From positions 1,354,467 to 1,418,466 of the forward strand of contig NZ_SPNT01000001.1 of the NCBI RefSeq assembly GCF_004959855.1: a stretch of DNA of 64,000 bases, read 5' to 3'. The notes beneath the pieces are model-generated. The model ran no database searches, was not told the DNA's origin, and saw nothing but the letters and a program-made list of their open reading frames with translations. Position numbers and translations under genes: made by a program. Origin of the DNA: Nitratireductor sp. XY-223 (lineage in GTDB: Bacteria; Pseudomonadota; Alphaproteobacteria; Rhizobiales; Rhizobiaceae). Shown piece after piece: positions 8,630-17,613 of the stretch (position 1 is its first letter; the number at the start of each line of letters is the position of its first letter).

Positions 8630-9786
8630 GATCGCAGCCGACAGTCCTTTACTATGTGCAGCACCTGCTTGGCGTCGGCCACGTGTTCCGAACGATGCGG
8701 ATCGTAGCGGTGCTGGTGCGAAACGGGTTCCATGTGGAACTGATCCATGGCGGCGAAAAACTGCCGTATTTCGACGGTCACGGCGCGCGCATCCATTTCC
8801 TTCCCTCGCTGACTTCCGCCAGGGGCGACTTTTCCAATCTGATTACCGAAGACGGGAGCGTCGCCGACGATAAATACCGTGCCGGCCGCCGCGACACGGT
8901 GCTGCAGATCCTGGCGGATTGCCGGCCCGATATCATCGTGACCGAGGCGTTTCCCTTCGGCCGGCGGCAAATGCACTTCGAGCTGCTGCCGCTCATGGAT
9001 GCGGCGGCCGCAATGCAACCGAGGCCGAAAATCTTCGCGTCGGTCCGCGACATCTTGCAGGAAGGGAACAAGACCTCAAAGGACCGACAGAGCGTCGAAC
9101 TCCTGCAGCGCTATTTCGACGGCGTTCTCGTCCATGGCGATGAAAACCTGATCGACCTTTCGGCGACCTTTCCGTTCACTTCCGAAATCGCCGGGCTGTT
9201 GCGCTATACCGGCATCGTAACTCCCGATAGGTCGGTTCCGACCCTCGACTCCCAAGAGCAGTTCGATGTCGTCGTGTCCGCCGGCGGCGGGCTGTTGGGC
9301 CGCGAACTGCTGTTGGCGGCGGCGGAAGCCAAATCCGCCTCGCCGCTCAAGGACGCGCAATGGTGCCTGCTGACGGGCCCCTACATGGATATCGCCGACC
9401 GCGACCGACTTGACCGCTTCGGCATCACGGTCCGTGAGTTCGTACCCGATCTCTTCCGCATGCTCCTAAGTGCGCGTTTGTCGATTTCCCTCGCCGGATA
9501 CAACACGGTCGCCGATATCATGGCTGCCGGCTGCCGCTCCATCATAGCCCCGCAGTGGAACGACAAGGAGACCGAACAGCTCCGCCGGGCGCAGCTTCTC
9601 GATGCACGCGGACTGGCGGTCATGCTGTCCCATGAGGACAAGACTCCTTCCGCCGTTTGCTCCGCGATCGTGAGAGCACTCGATGCGCCACCGCCGGATT
9701 GGGCGAGCATCCGCCAGGACGGCGCGGAGCAGTCGGTGCGGTTTTTGAGGCAGGCGCTGGAGGCTGCGCCGGAAAAGGTGCGCTAG
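8626..9786 (+). CDS. MurG-like glycosyltransferase, second in the operon
   Basis: 386 residues starting within the ATGA overlap. The N-terminus YVQHLLGVGHVFR matches the GxGH signature of family-28-like GT-B enzymes; the C-terminal half has VVSAGGGLLGRE and SLAGYNTVADIMAAG, parallel to the first gene of the operon. Alignment by eye suggests the two are distant paralogues rather than a recent duplicate. The TAG stop shares its last base with the GTG start of the next gene. Donor and acceptor are unknown. Confidence 0.78.
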   Translation: MRSQPTVLYYVQHLLGVGHVFRTMRIVAVLVRNGFHVELIHGGEKLPYFDGHGARIHFLPSLTSARGDFSNLITEDGSVADDKYRAGRRDTVLQILADCRPDIIVTEAFPFGRRQMHFELLPLMDAAAAMQPRPKIFASVRDILQEGNKTSKDRQSVELLQRYFDGVLVHGDENLIDLSATFPFTSEIAGLLRYTGIVTPDRSVPTLDSQEQFDVVVSAGGGLLGRELLLAAAEAKSASPLKDAQWCLLTGPYMDIADRDRLDRFGITVREFVPDLFRMLLSARLSISLAGYNTVADIMAAGCRSIIAPQWNDKETEQLRRAQLLDARGLAVMLSHEDKTPSAVCSAIVRALDAPPPDWASIRQDGAEQSVRFLRQALEAAPEKVR

Positions 9787-10904
9787 TGGCTGCTAAGGTC
9801 GCCTTTTACGCCCCGCTGAAGTCGCCCGATCATCCCATTCCATCCGGCGACCGGGAAATCGCGCGGCTGATGATGCGTGCACTTGGCATCGCCGGCTACG
9901 ACGTCAGCCTGATCTCGGAGGTGATCAGCTACCAGAAACGGCCCGCCGCGGAACTCTACGACAAGCGCCGGTCGGATGTGACCGCCGAGAGAACAAGGAT
10001 CGAGCGGCTGTGGCGGGACGATCCGCCCAGCATTCCGGATCTCTGGTTCACCTATCACCCCTACTGCAAGTCACCGGACTGGCTCGGATCGCCCCTTTGC
10101 CGCCAATTCGGCATTCCTTATGTGACCGCGGAAGCCTGCAGGACGCGCCAGGGCGGTCCGGCAGACTGGCTGGAGGGCAGAGCCGCGACACAAGAGGCCG
10201 TGCGCCAGGCGGCGGCGAATTTCGTGCTCAAGGACAGCGACTGGCAATATCTCGAGACCTTCCTGCCGGACATGTCCGCGGCTGTCCGCATCCCGCCCTT
10301 TCTGGACATGTCCGCATTGCCCCCGGTGGGTGAGACGGGAGCGGCGGCGGACGTGCCGCGGCTTCTGGCGGCCGGGATGATGCGGCCCGGCGCGAAGATG
10401 CGCAGCTACACGCTTCTTGCCGAGGCACTTGCCAAACTGGAGGACGCCTCCTGGACCCTGACCGTCGCCGGCGAAGGTCCGGAACGGGATGTGATCGAAC
10501 GGTTTCCCGTCTTCGCCGACCCGGGCCGGGTGGAATTTCGCGGCAGCGTCGCGCATGAGGACATGTTCACGCTCTTCGACGAAAGCGACGTCTTCATCTG
10601 GCCCGGCATCGGCGAGGCGATTGGCCTGGTCTACCTCGAGGCACAGGCCCGCGGCCTGCCGGTGGTGGCGTTCGAGACCGCGGGCGTTCCGCTGGTGGTC
10701 GCCAACGATGTCGGCGGCCTGCTTGTACCGGAGGACGATACGGGTGCCTTTGCCGAGGCCCTGGCGGGCCTGCTCAAGGAACCGCAACTGCGCGCGCGGC
10801 TCGGCCAACGAGGCCAGCAATATGTGCGAGACCACCACGACGTCCCCGCCGTGGCGGCGATCTTCAAAACGACCCTCGATCCGCTGATTATGCGGAATCA
10901 GTGA
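9786..10904 (+). CDS. glycosyltransferase family 4 protein, last in the operon
   Basis: 372 residues from a GTG start that overlaps the previous stop (TAGTG); the frame is open upstream but homologous sequence begins here with KVAFYAPLKSPDHP. The C-terminal GT4 domain shows GEAIGLVYLEAQARGLPVVA (the E-x7-E region) and GGLLVPEDD. The N-terminal half carries HPIPSGDREIARLM, typical of transferases acting on membrane-linked or soluble acceptors. Its final bases overlap the end of the convergent ABC permease gene by about seven bases, and no terminator hairpin was seen between them. Confidence 0.85.
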   Translation: MAAKVAFYAPLKSPDHPIPSGDREIARLMMRALGIAGYDVSLISEVISYQKRPAAELYDKRRSDVTAERTRIERLWRDDPPSIPDLWFTYHPYCKSPDWLGSPLCRQFGIPYVTAEACRTRQGGPADWLEGRAATQEAVRQAAANFVLKDSDWQYLETFLPDMSAAVRIPPFLDMSALPPVGETGAAADVPRLLAAGMMRPGAKMRSYTLLAEALAKLEDASWTLTVAGEGPERDVIERFPVFADPGRVEFRGSVAHEDMFTLFDESDVFIWPGIGEAIGLVYLEAQARGLPVVAFETAGVPLVVANDVGGLLVPEDDTGAFAEALAGLLKEPQLRARLGQRGQQYVRDHHDVPAVAAIFKTTLDPLIMRNQ

Positions 10905-12076
10905 TAGGGGTCGGCCGCGTCCCGCAGCCCGTCACCCATGAAATTAAACGCCAGGATAACGAGGATCACCGGCACGACCGGCAGGATCAGCCACGGATAA
11001 AGCACGACCACGTTGATATTCTGCGCTTCGTTCAGGAGCACGCCCCAACTGGTGACCGGCGGACGCAACCCGAGACCGAGGAAGCTGAGCGAAGTTTCGC
11101 CGAGGATCATGGCCGGAATAGTGATGGTTGCCGAAGCGATGAGGTGGCTCATGAAGCCGGGAATGAGATGCCGAATGATGATGCGGCGTGGCTTTGCGCC
11201 GAGGAGCTGGGACGCCAGCACATAGTCTTCCTCGCGCAATGACAGCAATTTCGAGCGCACGGCGCGGGCCAGTCCCGTCCAGTCCAGCAGCCCGAGAATG
11301 ACCGTTATGCCGAAATAGATCAGGATTGGGCTCCAGGTGACCGGAAGAATAGCCGCCAGCGCCATCCACAAGGGTATGCTCGGGATCGACTGCAACACCT
11401 CGATAATGCGCTGTACGACGACATCGACCCAGCCGCCGTAATATCCGGCAAGCCCGCCGATGGTGATGCCGAGCACGAAACTCACGGCAATCCCGATCAG
11501 GCCGATGGTGATTGAAATTCGCGCACCGTAAATAATGCGCGAGAACATGTCCCGGCCGAGCCGGTCCGTCCCGAGCAGGAAGAACGTGCCCCCCTCCTCA
11601 ACGCAGAAAAGGTGCCTGTTCCCTTCAATCAGCCCCCAGAGCTTGTACTGATCGCCCTTGCAGAAAAAGTTGATGGCGTAGCTCTTGTCGAGGTTGGCCG
11701 CGTATTCGCGCTTCATCGTGTTGAGGTCGAGGGTGCGAACGCGCTGGTAGACCCTGGGTCCGACGAATTTGCCGTCCTCGAACAGATGGATGCCTTGCGG
11801 CGGCGCGTAGATACTATCGATGTGCCGGTGCGCCAGATCATAGGGCGCAAAGAACTCCGCAAAGGCGATGACGAAGTAGCAGAACAGCAGGAAGACGGAC
11901 GAATAGACCGCGAGCCGGTGGCGCTTGAACTTCCACCAGATCAACTGGCGCTGAGACGCGAAGTAGTACTTCTCCTGTTCCGGCGTCAGTTTTTCCGCGG
12001 CCAGCGGATCGAAGGGATCGGAAGATACGAAATGCCCAAGCGGCTCGCCGGGCTTGGGAAGGGAGGAATCGCTCAT
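10898..12076 (-). CDS. Opp/Dpp/YejE-type ABC transporter permease
   Basis: 392 residues. After a cytoplasmic N-terminus (SQRQLIWWKFKRHRLAV) and one membrane helix comes a long ~100-residue periplasmic insert containing two Cys, then GTDRLGRDMFSRIIYGARIS, the canonical start of OppC/YejE permease domains, and a further set of helices with the EAA-loop motif LGAKPRRIIIRHLIPG. It is last in the operon ATPase / binding protein / permease / permease, overlapping the preceding permease by four bases. Role: membrane channel half of an importer of peptides or possibly oligosaccharides. Confidence 0.9.
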   Translation of the reverse strand: MSDSSLPKPGEPLGHFVSSDPFDPLAAEKLTPEQEKYYFASQRQLIWWKFKRHRLAVYSSVFLLFCYFVIAFAEFFAPYDLAHRHIDSIYAPPQGIHLFEDGKFVGPRVYQRVRTLDLNTMKREYAANLDKSYAINFFCKGDQYKLWGLIEGNRHLFCVEEGGTFFLLGTDRLGRDMFSRIIYGARISITIGLIGIAVSFVLGITIGGLAGYYGGWVDVVVQRIIEVLQSIPSIPLWMALAAILPVTWSPILIYFGITVILGLLDWTGLARAVRSKLLSLREEDYVLASQLLGAKPRRIIIRHLIPGFMSHLIASATITIPAMILGETSLSFLGLGLRPPVTSWGVLLNEAQNINVVVLYPWLILPVVPVILVILAFNFMGDGLRDAADPYH

Positions 12077-13071
12077 TTCTGCGCCTTCCCCTGCAGCCGG
12101 ATGCGCGGGTCGAGGATGACCAGTGCGATATCGGAAATCAGAACGCCGATGACGGTGAGCACGGCCAGGAACATCAGGAATGTGCCGGCCAGGTACATGT
12201 CCTGGCTCTGCAATGCCGAGATGAGCAGCGGCCCGGTCGTCTCAAGCGACAGCACGATCGCAACAACCTCTGCGCCCGATACGATGGCCGGCAGGATGTT
12301 GCCGATATCGGCGATGAAGAAATTCAGCGACATGCGGAACGGATATTTAAGGACGGCGCGGACCGGCGGAACACCCTTGGCGCGCGCGGTAATGACATAT
12401 TGCTTCTTGAGCTCGTCGAGCAGATTGGCGCGAATGCGCCGGATCATGGCGGCGGTGCCGGCCGTGCCGATGACAATGACCGGGATGACCATGTGCTCCA
12501 TGATCGAGCCGAATTTCGCAAGGCTCATGGGCTCGTTGATGTATTCGGGGTCCATCAGCCCGCCGATCGAGGTTCCGAACCAGACCTTGGCGAAATACAT
12601 CATGACCAATGCGAGCAGGAAATTCGGCGTCGCCAGTCCGAGCAGGCCGATAAAGGTAAAGCCGTAGTCGCCCATGGAGTACTTGTGGGTCGCGGAGTAG
12701 ATGCCGATCGGGAACGCGACGACCCAGGTGAATATGATCGTCACGAAGGACAGGAGCATGGTCAGGAACAGCCGGCTCCCGATGAGCTCCGATACCGGGC
12801 GTTCATATTCGAAGGAGTAGCCGAAATCCCCGTGGAACATGCCCCAGACCCACTGGAAATAGCGCTGCCACACGGGCTTGTCGAAGCCGTACTCGACCCT
12901 GAGATACTCGATCTTTTTCGGATCGACCGTCTCGCCGGACGCCTCCAGCTCGGCGACATAGCTTTCGAAAAAGTCGCCCGGCGGCAGTTCGACGATCGTG
13001 TAGATCAGCACGCTCGCGATCGCGAGCGTGGGGATCATGGCCACAAAACGCAGAAATATGTATTTCAGCAT
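12073..13071 (-). CDS. Opp/Dpp/YejB-type ABC transporter permease
   Basis: 332 residues, one N-terminal helix followed by the BPD_transp_1 domain. The EAA-like loop ITARAKGVPPVRAVLKYPFR is visible, with the family's FGYSFEYERPVSELI segment ahead of it. It pairs with the downstream YejE-like permease, whose start overlaps this stop codon (ATGA). It begins 8 bp after the binding-protein gene. Role: second membrane subunit of the same importer in the cytoplasmic membrane. Confidence 0.9.
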   Translation of the reverse strand: MLKYIFLRFVAMIPTLAIASVLIYTIVELPPGDFFESYVAELEASGETVDPKKIEYLRVEYGFDKPVWQRYFQWVWGMFHGDFGYSFEYERPVSELIGSRLFLTMLLSFVTIIFTWVVAFPIGIYSATHKYSMGDYGFTFIGLLGLATPNFLLALVMMYFAKVWFGTSIGGLMDPEYINEPMSLAKFGSIMEHMVIPVIVIGTAGTAAMIRRIRANLLDELKKQYVITARAKGVPPVRAVLKYPFRMSLNFFIADIGNILPAIVSGAEVVAIVLSLETTGPLLISALQSQDMYLAGTFLMFLAVLTVIGVLISDIALVILDPRIRLQGKAQK

Positions 13072-13079
13072 CTAATGAC

Positions 13080-14993
13080 TTATTCCTCGAACCAGAATGT
13101 CTCTGGACGGTAAATTCCGAAAAACGAGGACGGCGACCAGGCCCAGACGCCCTCCTGCGGCACGTTCTGGAGCTTGTCGTTGACGACAACAGGCTGGATA
13201 ACCTCGCGCGTTGTCCCGATGGAGAAGACTTCCTCGGAGTAGATCTCAAGCATCTCCGACCAGATCGATTCACGCTGGGCGAAATTGGTCGAGGCACGCC
13301 ACATCTCGTAGAGTTCGAGCAGCCGCTTGGCTGACGGAAGCGTCGGCGGCTCGCCTGCCTTTCCTCCCGTCTGTGTGTACTGGCCCCAAACCGGCCAGTT
13401 CGGCTGTGCCGGCGAAACCGGTGCCAGTTCCTCGGGATTGAGGTCGGGTGTCGCCAGGCCGATATTGAGACCTTTCGAAATCGTCATCATCGTTTCGCCC
13501 GTCAGGAAGCGGCGGCGGTGGATGTCGCGCTGCAGTGAGCGGCTGAAGGAACGGATGCCGAGCTGTTCCCAGTGATACCGGATCAGTTCCAGTGCATCGG
13601 TCTGTTCGGTGCTTTCCCCGGCGCTCTCGATGATGATTTCCATGGGCCTGCCGTCCGGAAGCAGACGGGTTCCCTGATCGTTTCGCTTGGCCAGGCCGAT
13701 CTTGTCGAGCATGCTGTTGGCGAGATCGGGATCGTGCTGGGTCCAGTTGTGTGCCAGGCTCTCCTTGTACAGTGGGGACTGTTCCAGGACCGTGTCGCCG
13801 CCGACCTTCCCAAGACCGAAATACAGCTGTTCATTCAGCTCACTGCGATTGATGCCGATGGACAGTGCCCTGCGAAACTCGCGGTTCTGGAACAGGTCGC
13901 GCCAGACCGGGTCCTTGACGTTCAGGTTCGGATATATCGAAATCTGGGAGGCAATCCCGGCACGCCACGGCAACACGCGGTAGCCCTGTTTTTCCTCGCC
14001 TTCCTTGAGGAAGGTGAAGTTGTCGAAACGCAGATACCTTGCCTGAAGGTCGCTTTCGCCCGCGCCGGTCTTGGCGGGGACGATATCGGTCGAGCCCATC
14101 AGCAAAATCATTTCGTCAATGTAAGGAAGCTGCTGGCCGTTCGGGTCGACGCGATGGTAGTAGGGGTTGCGCTTGAAGACCACCCGTTTCGACGGACCTT
14201 CCGTCGTGTTGTGCCAAGGCTGCAGGGTCGGCGTTTCAGGATTTTCGGGCCGGTACTGCCGGCCGAGCGCCGTGTGCATCGCCGACCAGTTGCGGTATCC
14301 GAGGTCCGTGGCCTGCTTTTCCAGTTCCTCGCGGTCCCGGTAGTTCACGTGGAACTGCTTCATGTAATGCGCGGGCTTGTAGATATAGGTTGCCAACGGA
14401 TAGGCGAGGCCCAGCGGGAATGCCGGATTGGGGTCCTCCCATGTGTAGCGGACCGTATGCTCGTCGATCACCTCGAACTTCGGCGGCTTGCCGTTGGACA
14501 AAAGAACCTGGGGAAGGCCCGAACGCGACAGCTCCTCGTTGTTCGCGACGTCCTCCCAGTAGTAACGGAAGTCCTCGGATGTAAATGGATGACCGTCGGA
14601 CCATTTGTGGCCCTTGCGGATCTGCAGGGTGAATATGCGCCCCTCTTCGACTTCGAAGCTCTCGAGGATATCGGGCCTGAGCTCGAACTTGTCGTTGAAG
14701 CCGATCAGACGCGCATAGCCGTAAACGGTCATCATGCGGATGTCCTTGGCCTTGCCCATCAGCATTTCCAGGGAGCAGCAATAACGGCCGATGCTCTTTC
14801 CGCTGGAGGCGAAATCCACCACCAGTGGATTATCGGGAAGCCGCTCCTTCATAGGCGGCAGAGCGCCGGATTTTACCTCGGCTTCGAGAGACGGCGGTTC
14901 CTTCAGCATCGTGTCGGCGTGAACCGCGGTCAGTGCTGCCATCTGGATCAGGGCAATCAATGCCGCTGCGAATGTGAAATGCTTGAACATCAT
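13080..14993 (-). CDS. extracellular solute-binding protein of Opp/DppA family 5
   Basis: 637 residues with a clear signal peptide (MMFKHF then a hydrophobic run, cleavage likely after AVHA near residue 26). The family-5 signature appears as TLQIRKGHKWSDGHPFTSED, and a later GINRSELNE segment is also typical. At 637 residues it is longer than DppA (~535), similar to YejA and to family members that bind large peptides or oligosaccharides. It starts in an ATGA overlap with the ATPase gene. Role: periplasmic capture of the imported substrate. Confidence 0.9.
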   Translation of the reverse strand: MMFKHFTFAAALIALIQMAALTAVHADTMLKEPPSLEAEVKSGALPPMKERLPDNPLVVDFASSGKSIGRYCCSLEMLMGKAKDIRMMTVYGYARLIGFNDKFELRPDILESFEVEEGRIFTLQIRKGHKWSDGHPFTSEDFRYYWEDVANNEELSRSGLPQVLLSNGKPPKFEVIDEHTVRYTWEDPNPAFPLGLAYPLATYIYKPAHYMKQFHVNYRDREELEKQATDLGYRNWSAMHTALGRQYRPENPETPTLQPWHNTTEGPSKRVVFKRNPYYHRVDPNGQQLPYIDEMILLMGSTDIVPAKTGAGESDLQARYLRFDNFTFLKEGEEKQGYRVLPWRAGIASQISIYPNLNVKDPVWRDLFQNREFRRALSIGINRSELNEQLYFGLGKVGGDTVLEQSPLYKESLAHNWTQHDPDLANSMLDKIGLAKRNDQGTRLLPDGRPMEIIIESAGESTEQTDALELIRYHWEQLGIRSFSRSLQRDIHRRRFLTGETMMTISKGLNIGLATPDLNPEELAPVSPAQPNWPVWGQYTQTGGKAGEPPTLPSAKRLLELYEMWRASTNFAQRESIWSEMLEIYSEEVFSIGTTREVIQPVVVNDKLQNVPQEGVWAWSPSSFFGIYRPETFWFEE

Positions 14994-16891
14994 GCTACCA
15001 GCCTTGTTGTATCGCAGTTCGGCCGGACAAGGACGTAGTGTTCCTTGCCGACTTCCATCATTTCCATTTCGGCGCCCGGCCCTTCGGGGATGAACTGCTC
15101 ATCCCAGTTTTCCTGGGCGCTGCTCGACAGTATGTCGGTGTTTCCCAGCGCCAGCGGGCAGGCTAGATCCGTCGTCGGAATGGACTGCAAGAGGTTGCGA
15201 GTATAAGGGTGTACCGGGTCCCGGAACAACACCTGCCCGGGCGCGATCTCCACGATGCGGCCGCGCCGCATTACCGCAACGCGATCAGCCACATAGTTCA
15301 CAACCGCGAGGTTGTGGGAAATGAAAATAGAGGTGAGGTTCAGCTCGTGCTGGAGCCGCATCAGCAGGTTGAGGATCTGGGCCTGGACCGATACGTCGAG
15401 CGCTGAAACCGGCTCATCGCAGATCAGGAGATCGGGATCGAGAGCCAGCGCCCTGGCAATGCCGATGCGCTGGCGCTGACCGCCGGAGAAACTGTGCGGA
15501 TAGCGGTTCAGAAAGGTCGGCGAAAGGCCGACCATGCTCATCAGTTCGCGGGCCCGTTCCATGCGCCACTGGCGGTTGCCCTGACGGTGGATCTCCAACG
15601 GCTCGGACAGGATATTCATGACCGTCGATCGCGGGCTGAGCGACGAAAACGGGTCCTGGAACACCATCTGGATCCGGCGCCGGATGTCGAAAAGCTCATG
15701 CGCTCTCACGGATGCCAGATCAACGTCCCTCGTTCCCTCGTTGAAGTAGATCGAGCCGCTGGACGGCGTGATCGCCCGCATGATCATTTTGCTGAGCGAG
15801 GTCTTGCCGCAGCCGCTCTCGCCGACGAGGCCGAAACACTCGCCGTAGCGCACCGAAAAACTGACATTGTCGACGGCGATGACCCGGTCCGCCTCGGAGC
15901 TGACGAGGCGGCTGCCCTTCTTCGACTCAAAGCTCTTCGACAGGTTGTTGATCCGCAAGATCAGGTCATCCGGCGCATGCTTTCTCTTGGCCGCACGTTC
16001 CTTGAAGGATTCGGGAAGCGGTTGCGTCACCTCGCGCAACGCGACGAGTTTCTCGCCGGGCTCCATCTCCAGCCGCGGGACCGCGGCCAGAAGCGCCTTC
16101 AGATAGGGATGTTCCGGCTTGTGGAAGATGTCTTCCAACGTGCCGGCTTCCATCAGGGTGCCGTGGTAAAGCACGAGTATCTCGTCGGCCATGTTGGCCA
16201 CGACCCCAAGATCATGGGTAATCAGGAGCAGGGACATGCCGAGTTTCTGCTGCACATCCTTGAGGACCGCCAGAACCTGCGCCTGGACTGTCACGTCGAG
16301 CGCCGTCGTCGGCTCGTCGGCGATCAGCAGCGCCGGATTGCACACCAGAGCCATGGCGATCATCGCACGCTGACGCAACCCGCCGGACAATTCCATCGAG
16401 TACATGTTATAGGCGCGCGACGGGTTCGGAAAACCGACAAGGGCGAGCATCTGCTCGGTCAGGTCGCGGCATTCCTTCTTGCTGACGTCACGGTGCAGAT
16501 AGAGCGCCTCGTCGATCTGATTGCCGACGGTGTGTACCGGCGACAGCGAGGTCATCGGCTCCTGAAAAATGATCGATATGCGCCCTCCCCGCAACTGGCG
16601 CATCTGTCGGCCGTCCCGGGGAAGCTGGACGATGTCGACCGGCTCGTCGCCATTCAGCGGATCGTAGAAATTGATCGATCCTCCGGTCACTTCCGCGATG
16701 TCGGGAAGGATACCCATGATCGTCTGGGCGATAATGGACTTGCCCGAGCCCGATTCCCCGACAAGCGCAACGGTCCTCCCCTTCGGAATGCGAAAACTGA
16801 CGCCTTTTACTACATCGACCCGGTTTTCTCTCGAACCGATTGCCACCCGCAGGTTCTCAACGCGCAGCAAATCGGAAGCACTCTTATTCAT
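14990..16891 (-). CDS. ABC transporter ATP-binding protein, two fused ATPase domains (YejF-like)
   Basis: 633 residues with two complete ABC domains. The first has Walker A GESGSGKS near residue 45, signature LSGGLRQR and Walker [13 protein letters not shown]; the second has GESGCGKT, signature FSGGQRQR and [12 protein letters not shown]. Each domain is followed by the oligopeptide/dipeptide C-terminal extension (HPYLKALL and HPYTRNLL). It energises import by the two downstream permeases and is the first gene of the operon. No Shine-Dalgarno sequence precedes the ATG; instead a perfect palindrome AACAATTGTT ends two bases upstream. Confidence 0.93.
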   Translation of the reverse strand: MNKSASDLLRVENLRVAIGSRENRVDVVKGVSFRIPKGRTVALVGESGSGKSIIAQTIMGILPDIAEVTGGSINFYDPLNGDEPVDIVQLPRDGRQMRQLRGGRISIIFQEPMTSLSPVHTVGNQIDEALYLHRDVSKKECRDLTEQMLALVGFPNPSRAYNMYSMELSGGLRQRAMIAMALVCNPALLIADEPTTALDVTVQAQVLAVLKDVQQKLGMSLLLITHDLGVVANMADEILVLYHGTLMEAGTLEDIFHKPEHPYLKALLAAVPRLEMEPGEKLVALREVTQPLPESFKERAAKRKHAPDDLILRINNLSKSFESKKGSRLVSSEADRVIAVDNVSFSVRYGECFGLVGESGCGKTSLSKMIMRAITPSSGSIYFNEGTRDVDLASVRAHELFDIRRRIQMVFQDPFSSLSPRSTVMNILSEPLEIHRQGNRQWRMERARELMSMVGLSPTFLNRYPHSFSGGQRQRIGIARALALDPDLLICDEPVSALDVSVQAQILNLLMRLQHELNLTSIFISHNLAVVNYVADRVAVMRRGRIVEIAPGQVLFRDPVHPYTRNLLQSIPTTDLACPLALGNTDILSSSAQENWDEQFIPEGPGAEMEMMEVGKEHYVLVRPNCDTTRLVA

Positions 16892-16893
16892 TC

Positions 16894-16903
16894 AACAATT
16901 GTT
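16894..16903. promoter_or_regulatory. palindrome immediately upstream of the ABC importer operon
   Basis: AACAATTGTT is a perfect 10-bp palindrome two bases upstream of the ATPase start codon, where a ribosome site would be expected. It could be an operator or mark a leaderless or weakly initiated gene. Such a short AT-rich palindrome can also occur by chance. Confidence 0.3.
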
Positions 16904-16977
16904 CCCCTATCGGTCGGCGGCAGGATTTGTTTTTCTTCCGTTGCGCCGCCTTTGTTTCGGTCATATTTGCAGCATTT

Positions 16978-17613
16978 TTACACCAGTGCCAATGATCCTT
17001 TTGAAAAGACATAAATCTTATCTTGCGAAATCGGCTCAGCAAGCGCGGAATCGCGGTCAAGACATCCCAGCAGATACAGGCAGACTCTTATGACACCCGT
17101 GTGAGAAACCACAACGGCCGGTGCCTTTTGATCAGCCAGGAAGGCCTCGAGTTCGGGTATCCGCGATGCGTGGCTCTCGCCGCCTTCGGGACAAAAGCGC
17201 CATCGGTCCGTCTTGCGGGTCCTTCGTTCCTCCGGATAACGCTCCTTGACCTCAAGGGAGGTCATGCCTTCCCAGACGCCGTAGGAAACCTCGCGCAGGA
17301 CCGGGACGAATTCCAAACCGGCTTCGCCGATGTGCAATTGACGCGCAACGGTCGCCGCGGTCTGGCGGGCGCGAAGCAGCGGCGAACTCAGCAGTGCGAA
17401 TTGCTGCGGATCCTGACCCTTTTCCGCTGCGTATCTTGCCAGCTTGAGGGAGACGGCCTGCGCCTGGGCAAGTCCGGTCTCGTTGAGCGGAATGTCGCTT
17501 GCGCCCTGGAACCGGCCTTGCAGGTTCCAGTCGGTCTGCCCGTGCCGCAGGAAATACAGATCAGGCAACCCGGCCAAACCGGCTCCTCTATTTTGCGGCG
17601 TGATATCCGTCAT
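16978..17613 (-). CDS. histidine phosphatase family protein (phosphoglycerate-mutase-like)
   Basis: 211 residues from the ATG at 17613; the frame is open further upstream but only this start places the LYFLRHGQTDWN motif (catalytic His in RHG) close to the N-terminus. The second catalytic His lies in VVVSHTGVIRV near the C-terminus, and an ERYPEERR segment is also present. The start lies 26 bp inside the 3' end of the lpsL-like epimerase gene, so the two are co-transcribed. Family members dephosphorylate small metabolites, including sugar phosphates; the substrate here is unknown. Confidence 0.87.
   Translation of the reverse strand: MTDITPQNRGAGLAGLPDLYFLRHGQTDWNLQGRFQGASDIPLNETGLAQAQAVSLKLARYAAEKGQDPQQFALLSSPLLRARQTAATVARQLHIGEAGLEFVPVLREVSYGVWEGMTSLEVKERYPEERRTRKTDRWRFCPEGGESHASRIPELEAFLADQKAPAVVVSHTGVIRVCLYLLGCLDRDSALAEPISQDKIYVFSKGSLALV

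Noticed and set aside
13572..15038. 488-residue plus-strand open frame opposite the binding-protein gene
   Set aside because: Antisense to a gene with signal peptide and family motifs; no start region or domain of its own.
15494..17014. 506-residue plus-strand open frame opposite the fused ATPase gene
   Set aside because: Shadow of the double ABC ATPase; composition rich in Arg/His/Asp, no motif.
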